A stretch of 64,000 bases of DNA, from positions 1-64,000 of the forward strand of contig NZ_CANKXK010000010.1 in the NCBI RefSeq assembly GCF_947487605.1, written 5' to 3'. Each line of letters opens with the position of its first letter. Position 1 is the first letter of the stretch. This document shows, piece by piece, positions 1-9,464 of the stretch. Both the position numbers and the translations under genes were made by a program. Under the pieces are notes generated by a model. That model was not told the DNA's origin. It saw only the letters and a list, made by a program, of their open reading frames with translations, and did no database searches. Origin of the DNA: an uncultured Algibacter sp. (GTDB taxonomy: Bacteria > Bacteroidota > Bacteroidia > Flavobacteriales > Flavobacteriaceae).

Positions 1-1215
1 TATAACAACCTGTTGTACCATTTTCACTTCTTACATAGTAAGTAGCAGTTGCAGCAGGACTTACGGTTGATGAAATAGCTCCAGTATCATTGTCGGCATC
101 TGCTTGTGATGTATGATATGTTAGAGTTCCACTACCAGAGGCAATGGAAGCTAAGTCAAAAGAATTACCAATACAAATAGATTGACCAGCTCCAGCATTT
201 ACAGAAGGGAGTGGGTCAATAGAAATTAAAATGGTATCGGTATCGTAACATCCAGTTGCTAGTTCACTTCTTACAAAATAAGTTGTAGCTGAAGCAGGAC
301 TTACAGAGGGAGAAATAGCTCCTGTGTCATTATCAGCATTGGCTTGAGATGCATGAAATGTAACGGTAGTCCCATTAGTTGTTACTAAAGTATTTAAATC
401 AATACTGGTTTGACTAGTAGCACAGACTGAACCATCAATAGTGCTTAAAGTAGGCAATGGATTTATAGAAATTAAAATGGTATCGGTATCGTAACATCCA
501 GTTGCTAGTTCACTTCTTACAAAATAAGTTGTAGCTGAAGCAGGACTTACAGAGGGAGGAATAGCTCCTGTGTCATTATCAGCATTGGCTTGAGATGCAT
601 GGAATGTAACAGTAGTCCCATTAGTTGTTACCAAAGTATTTAAATCAATACTGGTTTGACTAGTAGCACAGACTGAACCGTTTGATGTGCTTAGGGTAGG
701 TAAAGGAGTTACCGTAATCTGCACGCTATCTGTATTATAACAACCTGTTGTACCATTTTCACTTCTTACATAGTAAGTAGCAGTTGCAGCAGGACTTACG
801 GTTGATGAAATAGCTCCAGTATCATTATCGGCATCTGCTTGTGATGTATGATATGTTAGAGTTCCACTACCAGAGGCAATGGAAGCTAAGTCAAAAGAAT
901 TTCCAATACAAATAGATTGACCAACTCCAGCATTTACAGAAGGGAGTGGGTCAATAGAAATTAAAATGGTATCGGTATTGTAACATCCAGTTGCTAGTTC
1001 ACTTCTTACAAAATAAGTTGTAGCTGAAGCAGGACTTACAGAGGGAGGAATAGCTCCTGTGTCATTATCAGCATTGGCTTGAGATGCATGGAATGTAACG
1101 GTAGTCCCATTAGTTGTTACTAAAGTATTTAAATCAATACTGGTTTGACTAGTAGCACAGACTGAACCATCAACAGTACTTAGAGTAGGGAGTGGGTTCA
1201 CTGATATATCAATTT
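1..1215. repeat. Near-identical coding tandem repeats, 243-246 bp units in a 735-bp higher-order period
   Basis: The segment from position 1 recurs from position 736, almost base for base, giving a 735-bp (245-codon) higher-order period. Inside it are three subunits of 243-246 bp. For example, the string ATGGTATCGG starts at 231 and 477, and a one-base variant starts at 966. The units encode the 81-82-residue modules of the minus-strand repeat protein. Two sequence classes alternate: an A-type with GTTGTACC and TGATGTATGATATG, and a B-type with GCTAGTTCAC and GATGCATG. Confidence 0.9.
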
Positions 1216-2203
1216 GAGGACTTATTGCTTGTGCTGGAGAAGGACAATTTACTTCAGCAGAAGGTGTTATTTGTAATTGTACAAAATCATTATCATTTAA
1301 TGATGATGTTGTATAAGTAGCAGTTGTTACTCCAGTTGAAACACCATTAACAAACCAAAGATATGAGGGCGATAGTCCACCATTAAATATTAAATCTTCA
1401 GAAAACGTTATAGAATCACCAGCACAAATAGTAGTAGCTGTAGATTGTATAGTAACAGAAGGTACAACGGAAGGATTAACCGTCATGATAACCTGATTGC
1501 TTGTTACATCGCAAGCAAAAAGATTCGATGTCATGATAACAGTAACCACATCACCATTTCCATAAGGCGGTATTGATGGAGGACTATTATAAGAGTAAGA
1601 AAATGTACTACTGTTAGTTCCAACATTAACGCCATTAACTTGCCATTGGTAAGTAGGTGTTCCTCCATTTGTAGGAACAGCGGTAAACGTCGCAGAATCT
1701 CCTTCGCAAATAGTTGTATTTGGAGTAGATATGCTAACCGAGGCACTAGTACTATTATCTGTTATTGTAACGGTTGCTGTACAAGTGCTTGGATTACTTG
1801 GGTCATCTGAATCAGTAACTGTTAAAACTACTGAATTTATACCAATATTTGAGCAATCAAAATCTGTTATATCGGTATCAAAAGATAGTGTTCCTGCACC
1901 AGTACTTCCATTATTAACCGCATCTTCAGCGATAGATATATTTCCAGAAGAGTCTAAAGAAACAGTTATGTCTTGACAATTTGCTGTAGGAGGAACAAAG
2001 TTTGATGTTGATTCATTTATGTTATTGGCTAGAAAATTATTACTCAATTTAGCATAATCAGAAATAGCTCCGTAATAAAAAGTATTTGTAGGTGTTGTCG
2101 TTGAAGATATTCTACTTACATAATCATTATTAGCATGTAGGTTGATGCTAAAAGACCATAGGCATATAAGGAGAACAATTTTTTGAATGTAATTTTTCTT
2201 CAT
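1..2203 (-). CDS. Large secreted Ig/PKD-like repeat protein (3' end cut by window edge)
   Basis: The minus-strand frame is open from an ATG at 2203 to the left edge, giving at least 734 residues with no stop, so the C-terminus lies outside the window. It starts with a Lys-rich signal peptide (MKKNYIQKIVLLICLW) followed by a Ser/Thr/Asn-rich secreted chain. An early module contains VTDSDDPSNPSTCTATVTI, a pattern common in bacteroidete adhesins, followed by two Ig-like modules with TICEGDSATF or TICAGDSITF. From about residue 330 onward there are modules of 81-82 residues, each with TSIDLNTLV or NSFDLASIA, then ADNDTGAI and a TTYFVRSE or ATYYVRSE strand. Proteins like this are usually surface adhesins or matrix proteins exported by T9SS and ending in a gliding-type sorting domain, but that end is not visible here. 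Function is inferred only. Confidence 0.85.
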   Translation of the reverse strand, partial: MKKNYIQKIVLLICLWSFSINLHANNDYVSRISSTTTPTNTFYYGAISDYAKLSNNFLANNINESTSNFVPPTANCQDITVSLDSSGNISIAEDAVNNGSTGAGTLSFDTDITDFDCSNIGINSVVLTVTDSDDPSNPSTCTATVTITDNSTSASVSISTPNTTICEGDSATFTAVPTNGGTPTYQWQVNGVNVGTNSSTFSYSYNSPPSIPPYGNGDVVTVIMTSNLFACDVTSNQVIMTVNPSVVPSVTIQSTATTICAGDSITFSEDLIFNGGLSPSYLWFVNGVSTGVTTATYTTSSLNDNDFVQLQITPSAEVNCPSPAQAISPQIDISVNPLPTLSTVDGSVCATSQTSIDLNTLVTTNGTTVTFHASQANADNDTGAIPPSVSPASATTYFVRSELATGCYNTDTILISIDPLPSVNAGVGQSICIGNSFDLASIASGSGTLTYHTSQADADNDTGAISSTVSPAATATYYVRSENGTTGCYNTDSVQITVTPLPTLSTSNGSVCATSQTSIDLNTLVTTNGTTVTFHASQANADNDTGAIPPSVSPASATTYFVRSELATGCYDTDTILISINPLPTLSTIDGSVCATSQTSIDLNTLVTTNGTTVTFHASQANADNDTGAISPSVSPASATTYFVRSELATGCYDTDTILISIDPLPSVNAGAGQSICIGNSFDLASIASGSGTLTYHTSQADADNDTGAISSTVSPAATATYYVRSENGTTGCY

Positions 2204-2736
2204 AAATAGTTAATTTTAGGGCGTTGCACTAACTAATAATAACTACTGCTAGATATTGATTTATCTAGTAATAGTAAGTATTTTGGTTCAAAGTGCTATT
2301 AACCAATTTAATGAGGGAAAGTGTAAAATTATTACTACGGTCTACATATAGCAAATATACTCGTTGAAATACGCTTTTATTCTATAGTAGGTCGTTGAAA
2401 CATTTCATTTTTGATTAATCAATATTAATTTGTTATAAAACAGTTAGTTAGCATACAAACCTAGCTTAAAAGAATAAATTATTTTTAAAGCTTAGTTTAT
2501 AGGGAACCAATATAAGATAAAAAATCATAAAACATCTACGAAAAGCAAAAAAAATCGATGAAAGGTAATTTTATGTATTTCAAAAATTAATCTATTTTGT
2601 CAGTAATTATTACCATGGCTGCCTTTTATGTGTTAAAAATAGTTTAAAACAAAGACTTAATATATAATTAAAAAACCTTAAAGTTAGAAATGTAAAATCA
2701 AATATTGGATGAAAACAGGAAATTAGTTTTAATTCC
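2204..2736. other. Intergenic region, 533 bp, upstream of the repeat protein
   Basis: This AT-rich spacer lies between two minus-strand secreted-protein genes. No ORF or RNA gene was seen. Apart from the palindrome at 2243-2274, which would lie in the leader of the repeat-protein gene, nothing stands out. Promoter elements for that gene must lie here, but no clear TAnnTTTG box could be assigned. Confidence 0.6.
2243..2274. repeat. Imperfect palindrome upstream of the repeat-protein gene
   Basis: The arms CTACTGCTAGATA and TATCTAGTAATAG flank a six-base TTGATT loop, ending about 40 bp upstream of the start codon at 2203. It could be an operator or a hairpin in the 5' leader. It lacks a following T-run on the minus strand, so a terminator is less likely. 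Confidence 0.5.
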
Positions 2737-3603
2737 TTATCTCTTAATTACTTTCCTAGTCGCTTTTCCTTTTATGGTACTAACCTCTAAAAGATAAATT
2801 CCTGATTTAAGTTCAGATAAATCGACACTTGGTAATTTGATGCTTTTTTGTAATAATTGTCCAGTAATATTATACAAATTCATGTTAGTGATTGCATTGG
2901 AAGAACCTGTGTCAATAGTAATGATATCTTTAGTAGGATTGGGAGATATGGACAATTTAAAAGCATTAAAATCATTAACTCCTAATACTTCAGATCCAAC
3001 AATATTCATAACATACCTGTTATTTGAGAAACCAAGGTTAGTTAAAGTTGTTGGTTTATTAGCAAAACAAACAGGGGCTTGTAAATAACTATGATCATTC
3101 TCCAAACCAGAATTAAATCCAGGAAGGAAATCTTCCGTAGTATCAGTTGATCCAAGACCATCTCCGTTTTCGGCAGCAAATATTTCAAAAGCAATGATAG
3201 AACCTGTAGGTATATTAACAGACAAAGCTACACTTATTAGTTTATTATTGTCGCCTGATGAGCATATATATGAGGTACTTGCTATAGGTGCGCCAAATGA
3301 AGCTGTAAATAAATCGTCAGTATCTACAGTATATATATTCAATGTCAATTCTTTGCCATCACGTGCCTTACCTTGACCAAACTCTAATGAGCTTATTTCA
3401 AAGTCTCCTGAAATGCCAAAATCTGAAAGTTTATAAACCCTATAAAAAGAGTTGTCGACATAATCTTTTTCAATAACCTTGGTACATGCTATTCCCGTGG
3501 TATTAATAGTTATAGGATCTGCAGATTGTGTTAAAGTAGTTTGAGCAAATAAATTAATACCAATAATTAATGCTAGGGTGTTTAATAAGTAATTTTTATT
3601 CAT
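2737..3603 (-). CDS. Secreted T9SS type A sorting-domain protein, function unknown
   Basis: The protein has 288 residues. An N-terminal signal peptide (MNKNYLLNTLALIIGINLFAQ) precedes a beta-rich body of about 190 residues. That body begins with ITINTTGIACTKV and contains IYTVDTDD and SIIAFEIFAAENGDG, resembling small Ca-binding or jelly-roll modules of secreted flavobacterial proteins. The last 75 residues are a typical Por/T9SS type A sorting domain: SISPNPTKDIITI, then LYNITGQLLQ, then LKSGIYLLEV, and a basic tail ending VIKR. It should be carried across the outer membrane by the type IX system and released or anchored. No catalytic motif was recognised. It is transcribed in the same direction as the repeat protein but separated from it by over 500 bp. 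Confidence 0.85.
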   Translation of the reverse strand: MNKNYLLNTLALIIGINLFAQTTLTQSADPITINTTGIACTKVIEKDYVDNSFYRVYKLSDFGISGDFEISSLEFGQGKARDGKELTLNIYTVDTDDLFTASFGAPIASTSYICSSGDNNKLISVALSVNIPTGSIIAFEIFAAENGDGLGSTDTTEDFLPGFNSGLENDHSYLQAPVCFANKPTTLTNLGFSNNRYVMNIVGSEVLGVNDFNAFKLSISPNPTKDIITIDTGSSNAITNMNLYNITGQLLQKSIKLPSVDLSELKSGIYLLEVSTIKGKATRKVIKR

Positions 3604-3836
3604 AAGTTCTTAGGTTAAATTTTATATTGCAAATATATAATTTTAATGTATTTGTTTCTAACCGTTTATAGCTTTGAACCTACATTTAATCTAAAAAACA
3701 TGTTTTTTATTAAGTTAACATACTATAGTTTTTGGTAAATAAGTATTTATTTTTCAATTAGATAAAAAACATTTCTTAAAAAGAAAAGTATTTTTATCTA
3801 ATTTCTATTTGGTACAATACTTGATTTTAAACTTTT

Positions 3837-5456
3837 ATGAAACATATCTACATTTTTATAGTTATCACTTTTTTTCAACTAAATCTTATAGCTCAAAAAG
3901 AGTTTCATGTATTTCCGAAGAATGATAAAAATAATCATGGTAAATCAATAGGTACTGGGAGCTTCGGGAATCCTTGGGATTTGCAAACCGCACTAAATCA
4001 AAAATCTCAAACCGTAAATGGAGGTGCTATTATCTGGCTGCATGAAGGGGTTTATAATGGGCGTTTTATTAGTACATTAAAAAGTACGATTGCTAATAAG
4101 TATATTACTGTTTCTGCATTTAAAAAAGATAAAGTAATATTAAACGGGAATGTAGTTTCAAACAAAAAGGCAGTATTGACCATTCAAGGAAACAATGTAA
4201 TTTTTAAAGACTTTGAAATTACATGGTTAGGTGAATTTTCTAGAATAAAAGGAAAAGGTGATTTTCAAAAAGTTAACGGTATTACGCATACTAAAGGTGG
4301 TTCAGATTGTAAATTAATTAATCTAGTAATATATAATAATCCTGGAGGGGGAATAGGCTCTTGGAGGCAAACCAATGGTAGTTTAATTTCTCATTGTATT
4401 ATTTATAATAATGGTTTTGTAGATGAAAAGGGAAAAGCTTTTGGAGCAGGAATGTATGTGCAGAATGAAGGGGATAAAACACGTTTAATAAAAAATAACA
4501 TCATATTTAATAATTATTACAAGGGTGTTGAAATATGGTCTGCAAATAGAAAAGCAAATAAAGATTATGTAAAAAACATAACTCTAGATAATAATGTAAT
4601 ATTTAATAGTGGTTTACCGTCTGGTCACAGAACAGTAGATAATATAATTCTAGCTACAGACGATAGAAATGGAATAAATATTGCTAAGAATATTGATATT
4701 AAAAATAATATACTTTATCATAATACTGATTATAATAGGAATCAAGTAAATGGGGATGCTGCTTCATTGACTATTGGTTTTCATGCGAATGCACCAGTAG
4801 AAAATATAAGTATTCACAATAATACTATACTCGGAAGAAATAATGCGTTAAGAATTTTGCAAGCAAATTCATTGAGTTTTAAAAAAAATAGAGTTTACAG
4901 TGGGTATGTGTTTTTAAACTCTACATTGTTTAAAAATTATGACCCTTCAAAATGGATATTTAATGATAATATGTATTATACAAAAAAGAATAAGTCCTTT
5001 AGGGTAGATAAAAAAAACAGTTATAATCTTGAAGAATGGAAATCTAAATTCAATTTTGATACCAATAGCAGATGGCAACATATTAAATCATTTGGATTGA
5101 ATAATGTTTTAGATATCACCCAAAATGAATACAAACCAAACTTATTTAGAGTGACTCTTTTTAGTAAAGAAGGAAAGGATGTTAAAGTAGATTTCTCTAG
5201 TTTTAAACTTAATGAAGGTCTTAGCTATAAAATTATAGATATTGAAAATAGAAAAGAAGTTTTAAAAACTGGACTACTTGATAAATCTATTCAAATTAAC
5301 TTCCCTATGAATAATTTAGTGTTTGAAAAACCACTTCATAATGATCGCGCTCAAAAAACCTTAAGTAATTTTGGTGTTTTTATAGTTGAATTTGATAAAG
5401 TTGAAGAGCCAAAACGCAAATCATTTTTTGGACGCCTATTTAAAAGATTATTTTAG
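3837..5456 (+). CDS. Secreted right-handed parallel beta-helix protein
   Basis: The protein has 539 residues and a signal peptide ending near residue 19 (LNLIAQ). The mature start FHVFPKNDKNNHGKS...GNPWDLQTAL is the usual entry into a pectate-lyase-like beta-helix. Residues of about 100-370 show repeated short strands rich in Asn and Gly (IIFNNYYKGVEIW, NNVIFNSG, KNNILYHN, IHNNTILGRNNALRI), consistent with beta-helix coils and Asn ladders. The C-terminal part looks like a small beta-sandwich, and the chain ends in a basic tail ([10 protein letters not shown]). Such folds occur in polysaccharide lyases (PL6 and others) and epimerases, but no catalytic set could be assigned. Its stop overlaps the stop of the convergent FtsE-like gene by 4 bp. 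Confidence 0.75.
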   Translation: MKHIYIFIVITFFQLNLIAQKEFHVFPKNDKNNHGKSIGTGSFGNPWDLQTALNQKSQTVNGGAIIWLHEGVYNGRFISTLKSTIANKYITVSAFKKDKVILNGNVVSNKKAVLTIQGNNVIFKDFEITWLGEFSRIKGKGDFQKVNGITHTKGGSDCKLINLVIYNNPGGGIGSWRQTNGSLISHCIIYNNGFVDEKGKAFGAGMYVQNEGDKTRLIKNNIIFNNYYKGVEIWSANRKANKDYVKNITLDNNVIFNSGLPSGHRTVDNIILATDDRNGINIAKNIDIKNNILYHNTDYNRNQVNGDAASLTIGFHANAPVENISIHNNTILGRNNALRILQANSLSFKKNRVYSGYVFLNSTLFKNYDPSKWIFNDNMYYTKKNKSFRVDKKNSYNLEEWKSKFNFDTNSRWQHIKSFGLNNVLDITQNEYKPNLFRVTLFSKEGKDVKVDFSSFKLNEGLSYKIIDIENRKEVLKTGLLDKSIQINFPMNNLVFEKPLHNDRAQKTLSNFGVFIVEFDKVEEPKRKSFFGRLFKRLF

Positions 5457-6136
5457 TTTTGTCGTTGCACGACCTCATAAACCTGATTCTCATCACATTT
5501 CAAGGTTTTGCTAGGGTATTTAAGTAGTAACGCATAATCATGAGTAGCCATTAATATGGTATTACCATTTTTATTTATGTCTTGCAAAACTTCCATAACT
5601 TCAACACTAGTTTGTGGATCTAGGTTTCCGGTAGGTTCATCCGCAAGAATAAGCTCGGGGTTATTTAGTAAGGCTCTTGCAATGGCAACACGTTGTTGCT
5701 CGCCACCAGAAAGTTCATGTGGGAATTTAAATCCTTTGGTTTTCATGTCAACCTTGGCAAGAACTTCTTCAACTCTGGCATTCATTTCGTTATTGTTTTT
5801 CCAGCCAGTTGCTTTTAAAACAAATAATAAATTGTCATTTATGGTTCTATCGTTTAATAACTTGAAATCTTGAAATACAACACCTAACTTTCTTCTAAGA
5901 AATGGAATATCTTTCTCCTTAAGAGTCTTTAAATTATAATCTACAATATTACCATCGCCTTTGGTTAGAGGCAAATCGCCATAAAGTGTTTTCATGAAAC
6001 TACTTTTACCAGTTCCCGTTTTTCCTATTAAGTATACAAACTCTCCTTTATTAATTTCAACATTCACATTTGAAAGTACTAAACTGTCACCTTGAAAAAT
6101 AGAAGCATTTTTTAATTCTAAAATAGGATTTGGCAT
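5453..6136 (-). CDS. ftsE: FtsE-like ABC transporter ATP-binding protein
   Basis: The 227-residue protein is a single ABC ATPase domain: Walker [10 protein letters not shown] at about residues 38-46, Q-loop near VVFQDFKLL, signature LSGGEQQRV at about 142-150, Walker B ELILADEP at about 161-168, and an H-loop in ATHDYALL. The length and the [12 protein letters not shown] segment fit FtsE of the FtsEX system, which couples ATP hydrolysis at the inner membrane to septal peptidoglycan hydrolysis. The close relative LolD would be the main alternative. No ftsX lies beside it, which is common when the two genes are scattered in Bacteroidetes. It converges on the beta-helix gene and diverges from the TPR gene. 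Confidence 0.8.
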   Translation of the reverse strand: MPNPILELKNASIFQGDSLVLSNVNVEINKGEFVYLIGKTGTGKSSFMKTLYGDLPLTKGDGNIVDYNLKTLKEKDIPFLRRKLGVVFQDFKLLNDRTINDNLLFVLKATGWKNNNEMNARVEEVLAKVDMKTKGFKFPHELSGGEQQRVAIARALLNNPELILADEPTGNLDPQTSVEVMEVLQDINKNGNTILMATHDYALLLKYPSKTLKCDENQVYEVVQRQN

Positions 6137-6329
6137 AAAATAAATGATATTTTTTAAAGCGTTGTAAAAGTATTATTTAAAAGTTGAAAGTAAAAACTAA
6201 ACGTAAAAAGTTTGAAGCAAGTATTACATCAATTTATTAATTGGACTACCTACGAATGTATTTTTTAACTTTTAACAACTCGGTTTATAATTATGGCACG
6301 ATTATTACGTTATAAGATTCATATTAAAT

Positions 6330-6337
6330 TATCTTTG
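6330..6337 (+). promoter_or_regulatory. Possible -7 box (TATCTTTG) for the TPR gene
   Basis: TATCTTTG matches the Bacteroidetes -7 consensus TAnnTTTG and lies 27-34 bp before the ATG at 6364. A TTG at the -33 position is not evident, so the call is tentative. Confidence 0.4.
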
Positions 6338-6363
6338 ATTTTAAAATAAAAAACGAATCGTTA

Positions 6364-9300
6364 ATGACTTTAAAAAATATTGTAACGCTAGTGTTCGTTA
6401 TAGCTTTTAGTTTTCAAGTTTGGGCACAACAATCTGCAGCGTATACCAGTAATTTAGTTGACTATCAAAAGGCCTTATCATTATATAATAATCAGCAATA
6501 TCTCGCAGCACAGTCTTTATTTGGTACTATAAAGAAAACAGCAAAAGAAGAGGTTTTACAATCGGATTGCGCTTATTACATCGCTAATTGTGCTGTACGT
6601 TTAAATCAGCAAAATGCCGATGGTTTAGTTGAAGATTTTGTAAAAGATTATCCTACCAGTACAAAACGGAACACTGCTTTTGTTGATGTAGGCGATTATT
6701 ATTTTGAGAATTCAAAGTACGCCCATGCTAAAAAATGGTATGATAAAGTAAATGAAAGTGCTTTAGCAAGAAGCGAAAAAGAAAAATTCAATTTCAATAA
6801 TGGTTATTCGGCATTTGCAACCAAAAACTATAAAGAAGCAAAAAAATATTTAACTCGTGTTGAGAATTCTCAAGAGTATGGTTCACAGGCTAAATATTAT
6901 ATTGGATTTATGGCTTATGAAGGAGACGATTACGATAAAGCAAACGAGTATTTCGATCAAGTAAGTGACCAAGAGCGTTATCAAGAAAAGCTGTCTTATT
7001 ACCAAGCCGATTTAAACTTCAAATTAGGTAATTTTGAAAAGGCAATCGAACTTGCTAAGGAGCGATTAGAGACAGGTGATGAAAACGAAGTTTCAGAACT
7101 CTCAAAAATTATTGGAGAAAGTTATTTTAATTTAGAGCAGTATCAAGAAGCTATTCCTTATTTAAAGGAATATAAAGGAAAGAGAGGACGATGGAATAAC
7201 ACCGATTATTACCAATTAGGATACGCCTATTATAAACAGAAAGATTACGAAAACGCCATTTCAGAATTTAATAAAATTGTAGATGGAAGAAATTCTATCG
7301 CTCAAAATGCCTATTATCATTTAGGTGAGAGCTATATTAATTTAGGTAAGAAGCAAGAGGCATTAAATGCTTTTAAAAATGCTTCAGAAATGGATTTCGA
7401 TTTAAAAATTCAAGAAGATGCTTGGTTAAACTATGCTAAAATTAGTTACGAAATTGGTAATCCTTATCAGTCAGCCCCTCAAGTGTTAGCTGGATATTTA
7501 AATAAATACCCAAATACACCTTATAAAGAAGAAATAGAGACGCTTTTAATAGACTCATATATTACGTCTAAAAATTATAAAGAAGCCTTAAAGCTACTTG
7601 AAGGAAAGAAAAATTTCGAAAATAAAGTTGCTTACCAAAAAGTAGCATTTTACAGAGGTATTGAGTTGTATAATGAAACGCAATACCAAGAAGCTCGTTT
7701 GCTTTTTGATGAATCTTTAAAAGAACCAAGAGATCCAGAATATACAGCAAGAGCTACTTTTTGGAAAGCAGAAGCAGATTATAATTTAACTAATTATGAT
7801 GATGCTTTAATTGGGTTTAAGCAGTTTCAGCAGCAAACGCAATCGGCTTCTACACCAGAAATTGAAAACATAGACTATAATTTAGCCTATACTTATTTCA
7901 AACAAAAAAATTATCCGAGCGCCACAGAGTATTTTAATCAATTTATAGCCAATAAAAAAGAAGATAAAGTGCGCCTTAATGATGCCTATTTACGTTTAGG
8001 AGATGGTCATTTTGTTTCAAGTCAATATAATGATGCTATTAATGCTTATGAAAATGCGATTGATTTAAATGAAATAGAATCAGATTATCCATTTTTCCAA
8101 AAAGCGATAAGTATTGGTTATACAGGAAAGTCTTCAAAAAAAATATCTGAATTAGAAACTTTTATTAAATCGTATCCTAAATCTAAATTGCGCGATGATG
8201 CCATGTATGAATTAGGAAATTCATATGTAAAAGCTAACGAAACAGATAAAGCCATGGCTGTTTACAATCGTTTAAGTAGCGAATACCGTATGAGTTCATT
8301 TGTGCCTAAGGCATTGCTGCGACAAGGTTTGGTCTATTATAATGGAAGTCAAAATGAACAGGCTTTAACCAAGTTTAAGAAAGTTGCTGAGGATTATCCA
8401 GGTACACCAGAGGCTGTACAAGCAGTTTCTACTGCGAGACTAATTTATATTGATTTAGGTCGTGTTGACGATTATGCTTCTTGGGTTCGAACATTAGACT
8501 ATGTAGAAGTTACCGATGCCGATTTAGACAATGCCACTTACGAAGCAGCCGAAAAACAATATTTAGATAATAATACAGAAAAAGCTATTAAACAGTTTAA
8601 TGGTTATTTAAATGAATTCTCAAATGGTATTCACGCACTGCAAGCTCATTTTTATTTAGCACAATTATATTATAAAAAAGATTTAACGGCAAATGCGGCA
8701 CCTCATTATAAGTATGTTGTTGATGCTTCACAAAGTGAATATACCGAAGAAGCATTATCGCGATTATCCCAGTTTCATTTAGAGAATAAAGACTGGAATC
8801 AAGCAATACCTTTATTGCTGAGATTAGAAGAAGAAGCAAACTTTCCTCAAAATGTGGTATTTGCACAATCTAACTTGATGAAAGCAAATTATCAATTAGA
8901 AAATTATAATGATGCTGTTTCTTATGCAGAAAAAGTATTAACCAATTCTAAAATTGATAATAAAATTAAAAGTGATGCCTATATAATTATTGCACGTTCT
9001 GCAATTAAAACAGGTGATGAGGATAAAGCTAAAACAGCTTATGCTAAGGTTGAAAATGTTGCATCTGGAGAAATGGCAGCCGAAGCTTTATATTATAATG
9101 CGTATTTCAAAAATAAAGAAGGTAAGCATGAAGCATCAAATAAAGCGGTGCAAAAGTTAGCTAAAGATTTTTCTGGATATAAATATTACAGTGCGAAAGG
9201 TTTGGTACTTATGGCTAAAAACTATGATGCCTTAGGAGATGCTTTTCAAGCTACCTATATTCTAGAAAGCGTTATTGAAAACTTTAAAGAGTTTGATGAT

Positions 9301-9384
9301 GTTGTGCAGGAGGCTAAACAAGAATTAAGTAGAATAAAAGCTAAAGAAGCTAAAACAAATTCATCAATTCAACCAGAAGATTAG
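6364..9384 (+). CDS. Large periplasmic tetratricopeptide-repeat protein
   Basis: The protein has 1006 residues and an N-terminal signal peptide (IVTLVFVIAFSFQVWAQ). The rest is almost entirely TPR helices. Repeats carry the usual A/G-x-x-Y...A spacing, for example YNNQQYLAAQSLF, YYQLGYAYYKQKDYENAISEF and AYYHLGESYINLGKKQEAL, and continue to near the C-terminus. It is a scaffold rather than an enzyme by appearance. An outer-membrane barrel protein starts 80 bp downstream on the same strand, a pairing that suggests a shared envelope role such as assembly or transport. A dispersed palindromic element sits in the gap. The exact function is unknown. Confidence 0.8.
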   Translation: MTLKNIVTLVFVIAFSFQVWAQQSAAYTSNLVDYQKALSLYNNQQYLAAQSLFGTIKKTAKEEVLQSDCAYYIANCAVRLNQQNADGLVEDFVKDYPTSTKRNTAFVDVGDYYFENSKYAHAKKWYDKVNESALARSEKEKFNFNNGYSAFATKNYKEAKKYLTRVENSQEYGSQAKYYIGFMAYEGDDYDKANEYFDQVSDQERYQEKLSYYQADLNFKLGNFEKAIELAKERLETGDENEVSELSKIIGESYFNLEQYQEAIPYLKEYKGKRGRWNNTDYYQLGYAYYKQKDYENAISEFNKIVDGRNSIAQNAYYHLGESYINLGKKQEALNAFKNASEMDFDLKIQEDAWLNYAKISYEIGNPYQSAPQVLAGYLNKYPNTPYKEEIETLLIDSYITSKNYKEALKLLEGKKNFENKVAYQKVAFYRGIELYNETQYQEARLLFDESLKEPRDPEYTARATFWKAEADYNLTNYDDALIGFKQFQQQTQSASTPEIENIDYNLAYTYFKQKNYPSATEYFNQFIANKKEDKVRLNDAYLRLGDGHFVSSQYNDAINAYENAIDLNEIESDYPFFQKAISIGYTGKSSKKISELETFIKSYPKSKLRDDAMYELGNSYVKANETDKAMAVYNRLSSEYRMSSFVPKALLRQGLVYYNGSQNEQALTKFKKVAEDYPGTPEAVQAVSTARLIYIDLGRVDDYASWVRTLDYVEVTDADLDNATYEAAEKQYLDNNTEKAIKQFNGYLNEFSNGIHALQAHFYLAQLYYKKDLTANAAPHYKYVVDASQSEYTEEALSRLSQFHLENKDWNQAIPLLLRLEEEANFPQNVVFAQSNLMKANYQLENYNDAVSYAEKVLTNSKIDNKIKSDAYIIIARSAIKTGDEDKAKTAYAKVENVASGEMAAEALYYNAYFKNKEGKHEASNKAVQKLAKDFSGYKYYSAKGLVLMAKNYDALGDAFQATYILESVIENFKEFDDVVQEAKQELSRIKAKEAKTNSSIQPED

Positions 9385-9393
9385 TAATTTAAT

Positions 9394-9441
9394 TGTCATG
9401 CTTAGCGAGCCTGCACTGGGTGCAGTCGATGTGAAGCATCT
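9394..9441. repeat. Dispersed palindromic (REP-like) element
   Basis: The gap between the TPR and barrel genes holds GTCATGCTTAGCGAGC...GTGAAGCATCTC, with an internal GCACTGGGTGC hairpin. It has the layout of a short repeat family common between flavobacterial genes (GTCATGCTGAA...GAAGCATCTC). A related copy is at 12539-12603 in this window. Confidence 0.65.
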
Positions 9442-9464
9442 CATAAATCATTAAAAAATTAAAT

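Noticed and set aside
1-1215. Regular repeats as a CRISPR array
   Set aside because: The repeat unit is about 245 bp, is a multiple of three and lies in one long reading frame. There are no short repeats with unique spacers.
1531-1976. Short frames at 1531-1746 (-) and 1731-1976 (+)
   Set aside because: They overlap the long minus-strand repeat protein in other frames and have no own protein features.
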